From Pseudomonadota bacterium (GTDB taxonomy: Bacteria > Pseudomonadota > Alphaproteobacteria > Caulobacterales > Caulobacteraceae): a stretch of DNA of 64,000 nucleotides. Under the pieces are notes generated by a model. That model had not been told where the DNA came from and did not search any database. It saw only the letters and a program-made list of their open reading frames with translations. Shown here piece after piece: positions 18,584-26,938 of the stretch (the stretch's first letter is position 1; every line of letters begins with the position of its first letter). The stretch spans positions 124,001 to 188,000 of the forward strand of contig JAIUNU010000004.1 of the NCBI GenBank assembly GCA_020161365.1, read 5' to 3'. Made by a program: the position numbers and the translations under genes.

Positions 18584-20374
18584 TTGACCAGCGCCCGGGA
18601 GGCCTTCGACCTTTATCGCGCCGGGCGGCTGCATGACGCGGTGGCCCTATGCGAACGGCTGGTCATCGACGCGCCCAGTGTCGAGGCCTGGCATCTGCTG
18701 GGCGTGGCCCGTCTGGAACTGGGCTCGGCCGGCGCGGCGCTGACGGCCCTGGAAGCGGGTTTGGCGCTGGATCGCGCCCGCCCGGGTCTGCTGTCCGCAC
18801 GAACGCTGGCCCTGACGAGCTTGCAGCGCGACGACGAGGCGGTGGTCGCCGCGCGCGCCGCCTTGACGGCCGACCCCGAAAATCCGCCGGTATTCAGCGC
18901 CTTGGCGGTTTCGCTTCAGCGATTGGGCGGATTTGCAGAAGCCCTGGTGGCGATGGATCGCGCGGTTGCGGCCGCGCCGCGAGAGCCCGCCTACCGCGCG
19001 GAACGTGCTGTTTTGCTGGCGCTACTCAACCGTCCCGCTGACGCTGCGGGCGACTTGGAGGTCTTGTTCGAGCTGAGTCCCGACCATCCGCGACTGGCCG
19101 GAGACCTGATGTGGGCGCGCCGCCAAACCTGCGACTGGCGCGAGAACGCCGCGCTGGACATGCTGGTCAAGGCGGACTTGAAGCTCGGGCGACCGGGCGT
19201 CGCGCCTTTCGCCGCCCTGGCCCTGTTCGACCTGCCGGCCTTGCATCGCCGCTGCGCGACGCTGTCAGCGCCGACCGGCGTTGCGGTTCCGGTATGGCCG
19301 GTCAAACCTCCAGGCGGGCGGATCCGCGTCGGCTACCTTTCTTCCGACCTGCACGAACACGCGACGGCCCGGCTTCTGGCGGGGGTTCTGGAGGCGCATG
19401 ACCGGTCAAGGTTCGAGATCTACGCGGTCTCGTACGGGCCTGAGACGGGTGGGGCGATGCAGGAAAGGCTGCGCGCCGCCTTTGAACATTGGATCGAGGC
19501 TCGGCGACTTTCCGACGCGGCCATCGCTATGAAGTGCCGTGAACAGAGCCTTGATATCGTAGTGGATTTAAAGGGCTACACCCAGGACGGACGTCCGGGA
19601 ATCCTGGCCCATCGCGCGGCGCCCGTTCAGGTGAGTTGGCTGGGCTATCCCGGCACCCTGGGCGCGCACGCCGATGTGGTTCTGGCGGACGCTGTGACGA
19701 TCCCACCGGATGCCGAGGTGCACTGGTCTGAAACGGTGGTTCGCCTGCCGCACTACCAGCCCAACGACGCGCTGGCTCCGGCCATACCACCGCCCACCCG
19801 CATCGAGGCTGGTCTGCCGGAGGGGGCCCAGGTCTTCTGCTGCTTCAACAATCCGGCGAAGATCACGCCAGAGGTGTTCACGACCTGGATGGAGATCCTC
19901 CGCAGGGCCCCCGAGAGCGTCCTCTGGCTCTACGCGGGGGCGCCGGGCGCAGCCGAAAATCTTCGCGCCGAGGCGAGCAAGGCCGGCGTCGCGCCGGAGC
20001 GTCTGATCTTCGCCGATCCCGCGCCTCACGACGCGCATCTGGCGCGTCACGCCTTGGCCGACCTGGTGCTCGACACCTGGCCCTACGGGGCCCACACAAC
20101 CGCCAGCGACGCCCTGCGGATGGGGGTTCCTGTGTTGACCTTGCCGGGTGAGAGTTTCGCCAGCCGGGTCGGCGCCAGCCTGCTCACCGCCATCGGCATG
20201 ACCGACCTGATCGCGCGTTCCAAGGCCGACTACGTCGCCAGAGCGCTTGCCTCTGTGGTTGACGAGAACCTGAAGCCTCGCGTCGCCGAGGCCGTTCGGC
20301 GTTCGAGCCTGTTTGATCCCGTCGCCTTCGCCCGGTCGCTGGAGAGCGCCTACGCCACGCTGGTCCGACGCTGA
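18584..20374 (+). CDS. TPR protein with O-GlcNAc-transferase-like (GT41) catalytic domain
   Basis: This 596-residue protein has alpha-helical TPR-like repeats in residues 1-200 (for example AWHLLGVARLELGSAGAALTALEAGL) and a GT41 region in residues 240-596. The GT41 part shows IRVGYLSSDLHEHATARLLAGVLE, VVDLKGYTQDGRPGILAHRAAPVQVSWLGYPGTLGA, VFCCFNNPAKITPEVF and VLDTWPYGAHTTASDALRMGVPVLTLPG, all hallmarks of bacterial OGT-like proteins. The GYTQDGRPGIL histidine-region motif and the LDTWPYGAHTTASDAL UDP-binding motif look intact. Only a TTG start at 18584 is available, 12 bp after fabB. In Caulobacter, proteins of this architecture glycosylate flagellin, but this one sits between fabB and fabI and its acceptor is unknown. 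Confidence 0.85.
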   Translation: MTSAREAFDLYRAGRLHDAVALCERLVIDAPSVEAWHLLGVARLELGSAGAALTALEAGLALDRARPGLLSARTLALTSLQRDDEAVVAARAALTADPENPPVFSALAVSLQRLGGFAEALVAMDRAVAAAPREPAYRAERAVLLALLNRPADAAGDLEVLFELSPDHPRLAGDLMWARRQTCDWRENAALDMLVKADLKLGRPGVAPFAALALFDLPALHRRCATLSAPTGVAVPVWPVKPPGGRIRVGYLSSDLHEHATARLLAGVLEAHDRSRFEIYAVSYGPETGGAMQERLRAAFEHWIEARRLSDAAIAMKCREQSLDIVVDLKGYTQDGRPGILAHRAAPVQVSWLGYPGTLGAHADVVLADAVTIPPDAEVHWSETVVRLPHYQPNDALAPAIPPPTRIEAGLPEGAQVFCCFNNPAKITPEVFTTWMEILRRAPESVLWLYAGAPGAAENLRAEASKAGVAPERLIFADPAPHDAHLARHALADLVLDTWPYGAHTTASDALRMGVPVLTLPGESFASRVGASLLTAIGMTDLIARSKADYVARALASVVDENLKPRVAEAVRRSSLFDPVAFARSLESAYATLVRR

Positions 20375-20441
20375 AAGGGTTCCGCAGGCCCACCGCGCCT
20401 GCTAACCAGCGGTCAACGATTTGCGAAAGAGGGCCCGACAC

Positions 20442-21257
20442 ATGGCCGACGATTACGCGTTCCCCAAGGGCGAGCTGATGCGGGGCAAGAAGGGCCTCGT
20501 CATGGGCGTGGCCAACCACAACTCGATCGCCTGGGGCATTGCCAGCCAATTGGCTGCCCAAGGCGCCGAGATGGCCTTCACCTATCAGGGCGAGGAGCTC
20601 GAGCGCCGCGTGCGCCCGCTGGCCGAGAGCATCGGCGTCAAGACGATGATCCCCTGCGATGTCACCGACGACGCCTCGATGGACGCGGCCTTCGCCGAGA
20701 TCGAGAAGGCGTTCGGGACCATCGACTTCGTGGTCCACTCGGTGGCCTTCGCCAACAAGAACGAGCTGAAGGGCTCGTTTGTCGACAACACCACCCGCGA
20801 GGGTTTCCTGCTGGCCATGAATATCTCGGCCTTCAGCTTCGTGGACGTCGCCAAGCGCGCCTCCAAGCTGATGCCGAACGGCGGCTCGCTGATCACCATG
20901 ACCTATCTGGGCTCCGAGCGGACGATCCCGAACTACAACACCATGGGCGTGGCCAAGGCCGCGCTTGAGGCCTCGACCCGCTATATCGCCCGGGATCTGG
21001 GTCCCAAGGGCATCCGCTGCAACGCCATTTCCGCCGGCGCGATGCGCACCCTGGCCTTGGCGGGCATCGCCGGCGGCCGCGGCATGATCGCCCAGGGCCG
21101 TGCGTTCAGCGCGATGAAGGAAGACACCTCGATGGAAGGCGTCGCCGGCTGCGCCCTGTGGCTGGCGTCCGACCTTGGCAAGTCGACGACAGGCGAGGTC
21201 GTCCACGTCGACGCGGGCTTCCACATGATGGGCATGCCCGACCCTGAAGAGGCCTGA
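20442..21257 (+). CDS. fabI: Enoyl-ACP reductase FabI
   Basis: This 271-residue short-chain dehydrogenase reduces enoyl-ACP with NADH and is the target class of triclosan. The N-terminal KGLVMGVANHNSIAWGIA motif replaces the usual GxxxGxG of SDRs, as in FabI. The catalytic tyrosine and lysine are in MTYLGSERTIPNYNTMGVAKAALEAS. The ATG at 20442 has a GAAAGAGGG ribosome site; a TTG at 20421 in the same frame is less likely. It is 67 bp after the OGT-like gene, so fabA-fabB-OGT-fabI may form one transcription unit. Confidence 0.95.
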   Translation: MADDYAFPKGELMRGKKGLVMGVANHNSIAWGIASQLAAQGAEMAFTYQGEELERRVRPLAESIGVKTMIPCDVTDDASMDAAFAEIEKAFGTIDFVVHSVAFANKNELKGSFVDNTTREGFLLAMNISAFSFVDVAKRASKLMPNGGSLITMTYLGSERTIPNYNTMGVAKAALEASTRYIARDLGPKGIRCNAISAGAMRTLALAGIAGGRGMIAQGRAFSAMKEDTSMEGVAGCALWLASDLGKSTTGEVVHVDAGFHMMGMPDPEEA

Positions 21258-21271
21258 CGTCTACGCCGGGT

Positions 21272-21880
21272 CTACGGCGCGTAAGCCCGCATGAACCTTT
21301 CGGCCGCCTCCCGCGCGAGGCGGCCGAACTGTTCCTGGGTCTTGTCGGAGGGCAGACGCAGGAGCGACCGCAGTTGGCTGTGGCCCATGACCATGCCGGA
21401 AAAGAATTCGGCGGCCTGGTCGAAATCCTCGACCTTCATGCGACCGAGCCGGGTCTCGGTTTCCAAGAAGGCGGCCAGCTGACGACGGGCGTTCAGCGGG
21501 CCGGCCTCGAAGACTTCCAGCGCGATATCGGGCATTTCGCCCGAGCCAAGAATAATCACCCGCATCATCGAATAGCTCTTCGTGGTGATCACTGTCTCCA
21601 GCACCGAGCGGGCGTAGGCCTCGAGCGCTTCGGTAGGATTGTCCGCCGCGCCCGGCTCTCGCAACGATGCTGTAATGCTCTCGACCCGGCGCTGCATCAA
21701 CGCCCGCATCAATTCGGCTTTCGAGCCGTAGTGATTATAGACGGTCTGTTTGGAGACGCCGGCATGACGCGCGATCGCGGCCATCGGCGCGGCCAGACCG
21801 CGCTCACCGATGACCTCGACTGCAGCGTCGAGGATGGCTTCGCTCTTAGCGACGTCGATCTGTCCGGGAACGCGCGGCAT
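21272..21880 (-). CDS. TetR-family regulator of the adjacent efflux operon
   Basis: This 202-residue regulator has an N-terminal HTH at about residues 10-57, with MAAIARHAGVSKQTVYNHYGSKAELMRAL as the helix-turn-helix and following helix. The C-terminal ligand domain resembles the TetR_C group seen with efflux genes. The ATG at 21880 overlaps the stop of the MFS gene by one base (TGATG), so it is the third gene of the operon and is co-translated. A dyad operator candidate lies in the operon promoter at 24690-24705, which would allow autoregulation together with the pump. The inducer is unknown. Confidence 0.9.
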   Translation of the reverse strand: MPRVPGQIDVAKSEAILDAAVEVIGERGLAAPMAAIARHAGVSKQTVYNHYGSKAELMRALMQRRVESITASLREPGAADNPTEALEAYARSVLETVITTKSYSMMRVIILGSGEMPDIALEVFEAGPLNARRQLAAFLETETRLGRMKVEDFDQAAEFFSGMVMGHSQLRSLLRLPSDKTQEQFGRLAREAAERFMRAYAP

Positions 21881-23502
21881 CAGTGAGCGTCCGATGGCGG
21901 AGGGGGAGCATTCTTCACCGGCGCCGCCAGCAGCGAAACGGCGGCGGCGATAAAGCAGCCGATCGCGAGCAGGGTGAAGCTGTCGCCGAACGCCAGGACG
22001 GTCGCCTGCTGCTGCATCATGCCGCCCACCGCCTTGCGCGCCGCGCCGGCCGGATCGGCGACGCCCAGTTGCATCATCCGCTCTGTCAGTCCGGCCATCA
22101 TGCCCGCGGCTGCGCTGCCTTGGGTCACCTTCGACGTCATGTCGTCGTAGTAGAGCGCCGTCTGCTGGGTGATGGAGGTCGCCAGCAAGGCCAGGCCGAC
22201 CGCGCCGCCGGTGTTGCGCGCCAGGTTCACCAGGCCCGAGGCGTTCTTGACCATGTGCGGGGGCAGGGTGCTCATCGTGATCTGCTGGGTGGCGATCATG
22301 GCGATCATCACGCCCACGCCGCGGCAGGCCTGCACGCTCGCGAACTCCCAGAAGCCCCAGTCTTTGGTGACCCCGTGGGCCATGTACATGCCGAACCCAG
22401 CGAGCAGGAAGCCGACGCACATCGGGATACGAGGGTCCGTCTTGCGTACCAGCCGTCCGGCGATCGGGCCCGTCAGGAACATCGACAGCCCCGAGATGAC
22501 CATGGTCGTGCCGACCTCCGAGGCCGAATAGTGTCGCACGCGCCCGAGGAACTGCGGCAGCAGGAAGGTGCCGCCGAACAGGCTGGCGCCCGAAACGGCC
22601 GTCATCAGAACGCCGACGGTGAAGTTGCGATTGGCGAAGGCCCGCAGCTCCACGATCGGGTTGCGATAGGTCATCTGCCGCCAGATGAAGGTCGCCCCAC
22701 CGACCACCGCGACGACGGTCAGCCACAGGATCAGGCTGTCATCGAACCAGTCGTCCTTGGCGCCTTCCTCCAGCACGTACTGCATGCTCATCAGGAAGAC
22801 GGCCATGACCGCCAGGCCAAACCAGTCGAAGCCCTTGGCGAGGCTCGGGTCGCCCTTGTCGAAGTCGCCCCAGCGCGCCACGCCGAACAGTACGATCAGG
22901 CCGGTGGGAACGTTGATGAAAAACAACCAGCGCCAGCTCAGCCACTCGGTCAGGTGGCCGCCGAGGGTGGGGCCGACCGTGGGCGCCAGGGTGACGATCA
23001 GGCCCATGATCACGCTGGCGGTGACGCGACGCTCGGGCGGGAATGCAGTGAAGGCGACGGCGAAGACCGTCGGGATCATCGCGCCGCCGATGAAACCCTG
23101 CAGCGCGCGGGTCAGGATCATCATGTCGATGGACGAGGACAGCCCCGTCAGCACGCTCATGACGATAAAGCCGGCGCAGGAGACGAGATATAGCCTCTGG
23201 GTTCCCCACAGCCGCGACAGGTACCCCGACAGGGGGATCATCACGACCTCGGGGATCAGGTAGGCGGTCTGGATCCAGCTGACCTGATCCGTGCTGGCGC
23301 CGACGCCGGCCTGGATCTGCGGCAGGGACGCCGCCACGATCTGGATGTCCAGGATCGCCATGAACTGGCCGATGACCATCGCGCCGAAGCCCAAAAAGAG
23401 CTTGGTCCAGTTGACGGGTGCGGCGGCGCCGGGCGTCGCCGGCCCACGAGGCGATGACTCGGTCTTGCCGAGGGAGTCGGCGGGGAGGGCGGCGTCGGCC
23501 AT
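21880..23502 (-). CDS. DHA2-family MFS drug exporter (EmrB-like)
   Basis: This 540-residue protein has about 14 hydrophobic segments, the number typical of DHA2 drug:proton antiporters. The first membrane segment carries FMAILDIQIVAASLPQIQAG, the equivalent of family motif D1, and GYLSRLWGTQRLYL is motif A between segments 2 and 3. A proline-rich cytoplasmic N-terminus of about 30 residues precedes it. It would work with the upstream periplasmic adaptor to expel hydrophobic drugs across both membranes. No TolC-type gene is in the operon. The start ATG at 23502 is 14 bp after the adaptor stop. Confidence 0.93.
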   Translation of the reverse strand: MADAALPADSLGKTESSPRGPATPGAAAPVNWTKLFLGFGAMVIGQFMAILDIQIVAASLPQIQAGVGASTDQVSWIQTAYLIPEVVMIPLSGYLSRLWGTQRLYLVSCAGFIVMSVLTGLSSSIDMMILTRALQGFIGGAMIPTVFAVAFTAFPPERRVTASVIMGLIVTLAPTVGPTLGGHLTEWLSWRWLFFINVPTGLIVLFGVARWGDFDKGDPSLAKGFDWFGLAVMAVFLMSMQYVLEEGAKDDWFDDSLILWLTVVAVVGGATFIWRQMTYRNPIVELRAFANRNFTVGVLMTAVSGASLFGGTFLLPQFLGRVRHYSASEVGTTMVISGLSMFLTGPIAGRLVRKTDPRIPMCVGFLLAGFGMYMAHGVTKDWGFWEFASVQACRGVGVMIAMIATQQITMSTLPPHMVKNASGLVNLARNTGGAVGLALLATSITQQTALYYDDMTSKVTQGSAAAGMMAGLTERMMQLGVADPAGAARKAVGGMMQQQATVLAFGDSFTLLAIGCFIAAAVSLLAAPVKNAPPPPSDAH

Positions 23503-23516
23503 AGCTGGGCGGCCGG

Positions 23517-24620
23517 CTAGCGGGCCGCGCCCTGGCGGGCCATCTGCGGGGTGACCTGAGCGGCTTCTGCGAACGAGGGACCCGAGCGGTCGCGGACGTC
23601 GACCTTGATCTCGACCGAAAGGCCGGGACGCAGCGCGGCACCAAGCTGGCTGCGATCGACCGCGATCTTCACGGGCAGGCGTTGCGTGATCTTGGTGAAG
23701 TTGCCGACGGCGTTCTCCACCGGGATCAGGGCGAACTCCTGTCCGGTGGCCGGCGCGAAGCTGTCGACTTTGCCGACGATCTTCTGTTTGCCGAAGGCGT
23801 CGGCCTTGATCTCGACGGGTTGACCCACGCGAAGGCGCGCGACCTGCGTCTCCTTGAAGTTGGCCACGATATAGGCCTGGCCCAGAGGCACGACCGACAT
23901 CAGGGCCACGCCCGGCTGAACCAGTTGACCCGGGCGGACCGAACGGGCGCCGACCACGCCGCCGACAGGCGCGCGGATCACGGTGCGTTCCAGGTCCAGC
24001 TTGGTCTGCTCCACAGCGGCGTGCGCGGCGGCGGCCTGAGCGACGGCCTGAGCCTTGGCCGAGCCCAGCGATTGAGCGGCCCGCTTCTCGGCTTCCAGCG
24101 CCGCCTGTGCGCTCGCCACGCCGGCGGCCGATTGGGTGGCGGCGGCCTTGGTGGTCTGGACCTTCTGCTGCGACACCCAGCCTTGGCCGGCCAAGGCGTT
24201 GTAGCGGTCGTAGTCGGCCTTGGCCCGGCTCGCGTCCGCCTGGGCGCTGGTCACGCCGGCGGCCTTCTGGGCGATAACCGCCTGCTCGAGGCTGTTCTTG
24301 TCGTCGATCGCGCGGACGGCGGCGTCCGCCGCCGCGGCGTTGGCGATCGCCTGATCAACCCGCGCCTGGAAGGTCGACGGATCGATCTTGGCCAGCACCT
24401 GACCGGGCTCGACCCGCTGGTTGTCGGCGACGAGCACTTCGGCGACATAGCCCGACACCTGCGGGCTGACCTGCACGGTGTCGGCCTGCACGAAGGCGTT
24501 GTCCGTGCTTTCGAAATGCTGCTTGTCGAGGAACCACAGGGTCCCACCGGCCAGAACCGCGACCAGAGTCACGCCGCCCAGGATCAGGGGAACCAGCTTC
24601 TTCTTCTCGGACGCCGCCAT
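23517..24620 (-). CDS. HlyD/EmrA-type membrane fusion protein
   Basis: This 367-residue periplasmic adaptor has one N-terminal membrane anchor (about residues 10-30, LVPLILGGVTLVAVLAGGTLWFL) followed by the ESTDNAFVQADTVQVSPQVSGYVAEVLV lipoyl half. A long alanine-rich coiled-coil hairpin spans about residues 85-195, and the second lipoyl/barrel part contains TVIRAPVGGVVGARSVRPGQLV. It links the MFS pump to an outer-membrane channel. The ATG at 24620 is preferred, with AGGG about 8 bases upstream; a TTG two codons earlier is the alternative. It is the first gene of the adaptor-pump-TetR operon. Confidence 0.93.
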   Translation of the reverse strand: MAASEKKKLVPLILGGVTLVAVLAGGTLWFLDKQHFESTDNAFVQADTVQVSPQVSGYVAEVLVADNQRVEPGQVLAKIDPSTFQARVDQAIANAAAADAAVRAIDDKNSLEQAVIAQKAAGVTSAQADASRAKADYDRYNALAGQGWVSQQKVQTTKAAATQSAAGVASAQAALEAEKRAAQSLGSAKAQAVAQAAAAHAAVEQTKLDLERTVIRAPVGGVVGARSVRPGQLVQPGVALMSVVPLGQAYIVANFKETQVARLRVGQPVEIKADAFGKQKIVGKVDSFAPATGQEFALIPVENAVGNFTKITQRLPVKIAVDRSQLGAALRPGLSVEIKVDVRDRSGPSFAEAAQVTPQMARQGAAR

Positions 24621-24629
24621 GCGCAACCC

Positions 24630-24643
24630 TTGTCAAAAGACAA
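24630..24643. promoter_or_regulatory. Inverted repeat in the adaptor-gene leader
   Basis: The perfect dyad TTGTC-AAAA-GACAA lies 10 bases upstream of the adaptor gene ATG and overlaps the region just before its ribosome site. It could be a secondary regulator-binding site or a weak mRNA hairpin. No known factor is assigned. Confidence 0.4.
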
Positions 24644-24646
24644 CAA

Positions 24647-24674
24647 GCGCGCCGGATAGAAGGGTCCGGCGCGC
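24647..24674 (-). other. 10-bp perfect stem-loop at the 5' end of the efflux mRNA
   Basis: The arms GCGCGCCGGA (24647-24656) and TCCGGCGCGC (24665-24674) are fully complementary around an 8-base loop. If the promoter predicted at 24684-24713 is used, the transcript would begin almost at this stem. The hairpin could stabilise the mRNA or act in attenuation. It lacks a following U-run on the minus strand, so it is not a simple terminator. Confidence 0.55.
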
Positions 24675-24683
24675 GCTTCAAGC

Positions 24684-24713
24684 GATAAATGGACGCATCC
24701 GTCCAAAAATCAA
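24684..24713 (-). promoter_or_regulatory. Predicted promoter and TetR operator of the efflux operon
   Basis: On the minus strand TTGATT (24708-24713) and TTTATC (24684-24689) are separated by 18 bp and resemble -35 and -10 boxes, although the -10 match is weak. The spacer contains the dyad TGGACG-CATC-CGTCCA (24690-24705), two perfect 6-bp arms. A dimeric TetR repressor bound there would block RNA polymerase. The assignment to the TetR at 21272-21880 is inferred from operon context. Confidence 0.5.
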
Positions 24714-24913
24714 CAGGGCCGCCCTCAAAATCGCGAACCTCCCTTGCGAGCACTGGGCGTGCGCGGTTTGACTGCGACACCAGGCCGCAATTTCCGCTTG
24801 CGCCGGAATCACGACACACTAAAAGCCGCTCCCCAACGCAACCAAGGGTTCGGGAGCGCGTATCTCCTCCGGTGCGTTTCGCCGGTCCGCCCTTTTGGCC
24901 GCAGGAGGTTGCC

Positions 24914-25054
24914 GTGAAGTCCCAGTCCCATCCTGGCCAGACGCCTCTGGATATGATCCGCCCGATTCTGTGGACGGCCGCCGCGGCGTTCGCCGTGGGC
25001 TTTGGCGGCTACCTGATGCTCGGCCTGCGGGCCATGCACTCGGCCATCAACTAG
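24914..25054 (+). CDS. 46-residue single-pass membrane protein
   Basis: The GTG at 24914 is preceded five bases upstream by a perfect AGGAGG Shine-Dalgarno sequence (24903-24908), which is the main evidence that this is a gene. The product has a short polar N-terminus (residues 1-15) and one membrane span at about residues 16-40 ([22 protein letters not shown]). It ends with RAMHSAIN. No family is recognised. Its stop overlaps the convergent dut stop by three bases. A TTGACT at 24768-24773 may mark its promoter. Confidence 0.6.
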   Translation: MKSQSHPGQTPLDMIRPILWTAAAAFAVGFGGYLMLGLRAMHSAIN

Positions 25055-25518
25055 ACACCGGTCGAGCCAAATCCGCCGGCGCCCCGTTCGGTGGCGTCGA
25101 GATCCTCGACCTCGACCAGAGGCCATTGCGGCGCAGCGGCGATGACGCCCTGCGCGATGCGATCGCCCCGGCGGATCGTAAAGTCTTCCTCGCCGAGGTT
25201 AATCAGGAGCACGCAGACCTGGCCGCGATAATCGCTGTCCACGGTGCCCGGCGCGTTGACGACCGTCACCCCGTTCTTGAGCGCCAAACCCGAGCGAGGC
25301 CGCACCTGCATCTCATAGCCGTCCGGAATCGCGACTGAAAAGCCCGTGGGCGCCATGCAACGCGCCCCGGGCTTGAGAACCATCGGTTCGTCTTCCGGGA
25401 CCGCAGCGCGCAGATCGAAACCCGCCGCGCCCGTCGTCGCATAGGCGGGAACCGGCAGGTCGGGGTTACCGTCCCAGCGCTTGAAACGGATCGCGAGGCC
25501 AGCGGGGATGGCGGACAT
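25051..25518 (-). CDS. dut: Deoxyuridine 5'-triphosphate nucleotidohydrolase
   Basis: This 155-residue enzyme hydrolyses dUTP to dUMP and pyrophosphate, keeping uracil out of DNA and feeding thymidylate synthesis. All trimeric dUTPase motifs are present: AGFDLRAA (1), [11 protein letters not shown] (2), [14 protein letters not shown] (3), [10 protein letters not shown] (4) and the C-terminal [11 protein letters not shown] (5). The length is standard. The dut gene lies downstream of coaBC on the same strand with a 73 bp gap, a gene order seen in many proteobacteria. Confidence 0.97.
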   Translation of the reverse strand: MSAIPAGLAIRFKRWDGNPDLPVPAYATTGAAGFDLRAAVPEDEPMVLKPGARCMAPTGFSVAIPDGYEMQVRPRSGLALKNGVTVVNAPGTVDSDYRGQVCVLLINLGEEDFTIRRGDRIAQGVIAAAPQWPLVEVEDLDATERGAGGFGSTGV

Positions 25519-25591
25519 GCGGGAACTCCTCGAACTTAGGCTCGGCTTTAACTGATTTGCCGTCGGCTCCGCCAGGGTCGAGCCTGCGACG

Positions 25592-26788
25592 TCAGGCCAG
25601 GGCGTCGGCGATGCGTTGGGCGATCTGGGCCGCCACCTGATCCTTGGCGGCGCGATCCCAGCGCTCGGTCCCAGACTTTGTCACGAGCAGTACAGCGTTC
25701 TCGCCGCCGCCCATCACGCCGGGCTCGGTGACGTCGTTGGCGATGATCCAGTCGCAGCCCTTGCGGGCAAGCTTGGCGCGGGCATGCTCCTCGACATGGT
25801 CAGTCTCGGCCGCGAAGCCAATGACGAGACGCGGACGTTGCGGACCGGTCGCCGACAGAGTGGCCAGGATGTCGGGATTCTCGACGAAGGTCAGGGCCGG
25901 CGGACCGCCCTTTTCCTTTTTCAGTTTGCTGCCGAACGCCTCGTCAACGCGCCAGTCGGCGACCGCCGCCACGAACACGCCGACATCGGCTGGCAACGCG
26001 GACTGACTGGCGGCCAGCATCTGCCGCGCGGTTTCCACGTCGATCCGGCGGACCCCGGCAGGCGTGGGAAGCGCGACGGGGCCGGCCACCAGGGTGACCT
26101 GCGCGCCCAGGCGCGCCAGGGCCTCGGCGATCGCAAAGCCCTGCTTGCCGCTGGACCGGTTTGTGATCCCGCGGACCGGATCGATCGGCTCGAAGGTCGG
26201 GCCGGCCGTGACGAGCGCGCGCTTGCCTTCCAGCGGCCGGTTCGTCGGACCCGTCAGCGCGGCCATGACCGCCGCGAAGATGGCCTCGGGTTCGGCCAGG
26301 CGCCCCGGACCAAACTCACCGCAGGCCATGGCCCCCTCCTCGGGCCCCACGAACGTCACGCCGTCCGCCTTCAGCGTGGCGACGTTGCGCTGGGTGGCGG
26401 GATGGAGCCACATGCGCACGTTCATGGCCGGCGCCATCAGCACGGGCTTGTCGGTGGCGAGGAGCGTGGTCGAGGCCAGATCGCCGGCCAGGCCCTGAGC
26501 GGCCTTGCCGATCAGATCGGCGGTCGCCGGCGCCACGACGATAAGGTCGGCCGACCGCGACAATTCGATGTGTCCCATCTCATGCTCGTCGGTCAGCGAG
26601 AACAGGTCTTGATAGACCTTGTCCTCGGCCAGCGCGGCCAGGGACAGCGGGGTGACAAACTCGGCTCCCGCCTTGGTCAGGATCGGGCGAACAGCCACGC
26701 CGGCCTTGCGCAAGAGCCGGGTCAGCAGCAGAGCCTTGTAGGCCGCCACGCCTCCGCCGACGATCAGAAGAACCCGCTTCTCGTCCAC
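25592..26788 (-). CDS. coaBC: Phosphopantothenoylcysteine synthetase/decarboxylase CoaBC
   Basis: This bifunctional coenzyme A synthesis enzyme has an N-terminal CoaC flavoprotein decarboxylase (about residues 1-180: [63 protein letters not shown]). A C-terminal CoaB synthetase follows ([31 protein letters not shown] and GSKLKKEKG with the catalytic lysine). I place the start at the GTG at 26788, with GGAG nine bases upstream, giving 398 residues, the normal length. The ATG at 26902 would add 38 unrelated residues and leave almost no room for promoters before the divergent lipoprotein gene. Confidence 0.92.
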   Translation of the reverse strand: MDEKRVLLIVGGGVAAYKALLLTRLLRKAGVAVRPILTKAGAEFVTPLSLAALAEDKVYQDLFSLTDEHEMGHIELSRSADLIVVAPATADLIGKAAQGLAGDLASTTLLATDKPVLMAPAMNVRMWLHPATQRNVATLKADGVTFVGPEEGAMACGEFGPGRLAEPEAIFAAVMAALTGPTNRPLEGKRALVTAGPTFEPIDPVRGITNRSSGKQGFAIAEALARLGAQVTLVAGPVALPTPAGVRRIDVETARQMLAASQSALPADVGVFVAAVADWRVDEAFGSKLKKEKGGPPALTFVENPDILATLSATGPQRPRLVIGFAAETDHVEEHARAKLARKGCDWIIANDVTEPGVMGGGENAVLLVTKSGTERWDRAAKDQVAAQIAQRIADALA

Positions 26789-26938
26789 GCCTCGCTCCGC
26801 GCACTGGTCGAACTTCCCAGCACATGCCCATCCGCGCGCGAAAGCGCCAGAGCCAATCGCCGCGCGAAAATCCGACTCGACTCGCGTTCCTCTTTCGTTC
26901 ATTAATCGTTAGGGTAGAGCAAATTGGTGAATACGATC

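Noticed and set aside
26789..26902. Upstream ATG extension of coaBC
   Set aside because: It adds 38 residues without family similarity and would leave 36 bp or less between divergent start codons.
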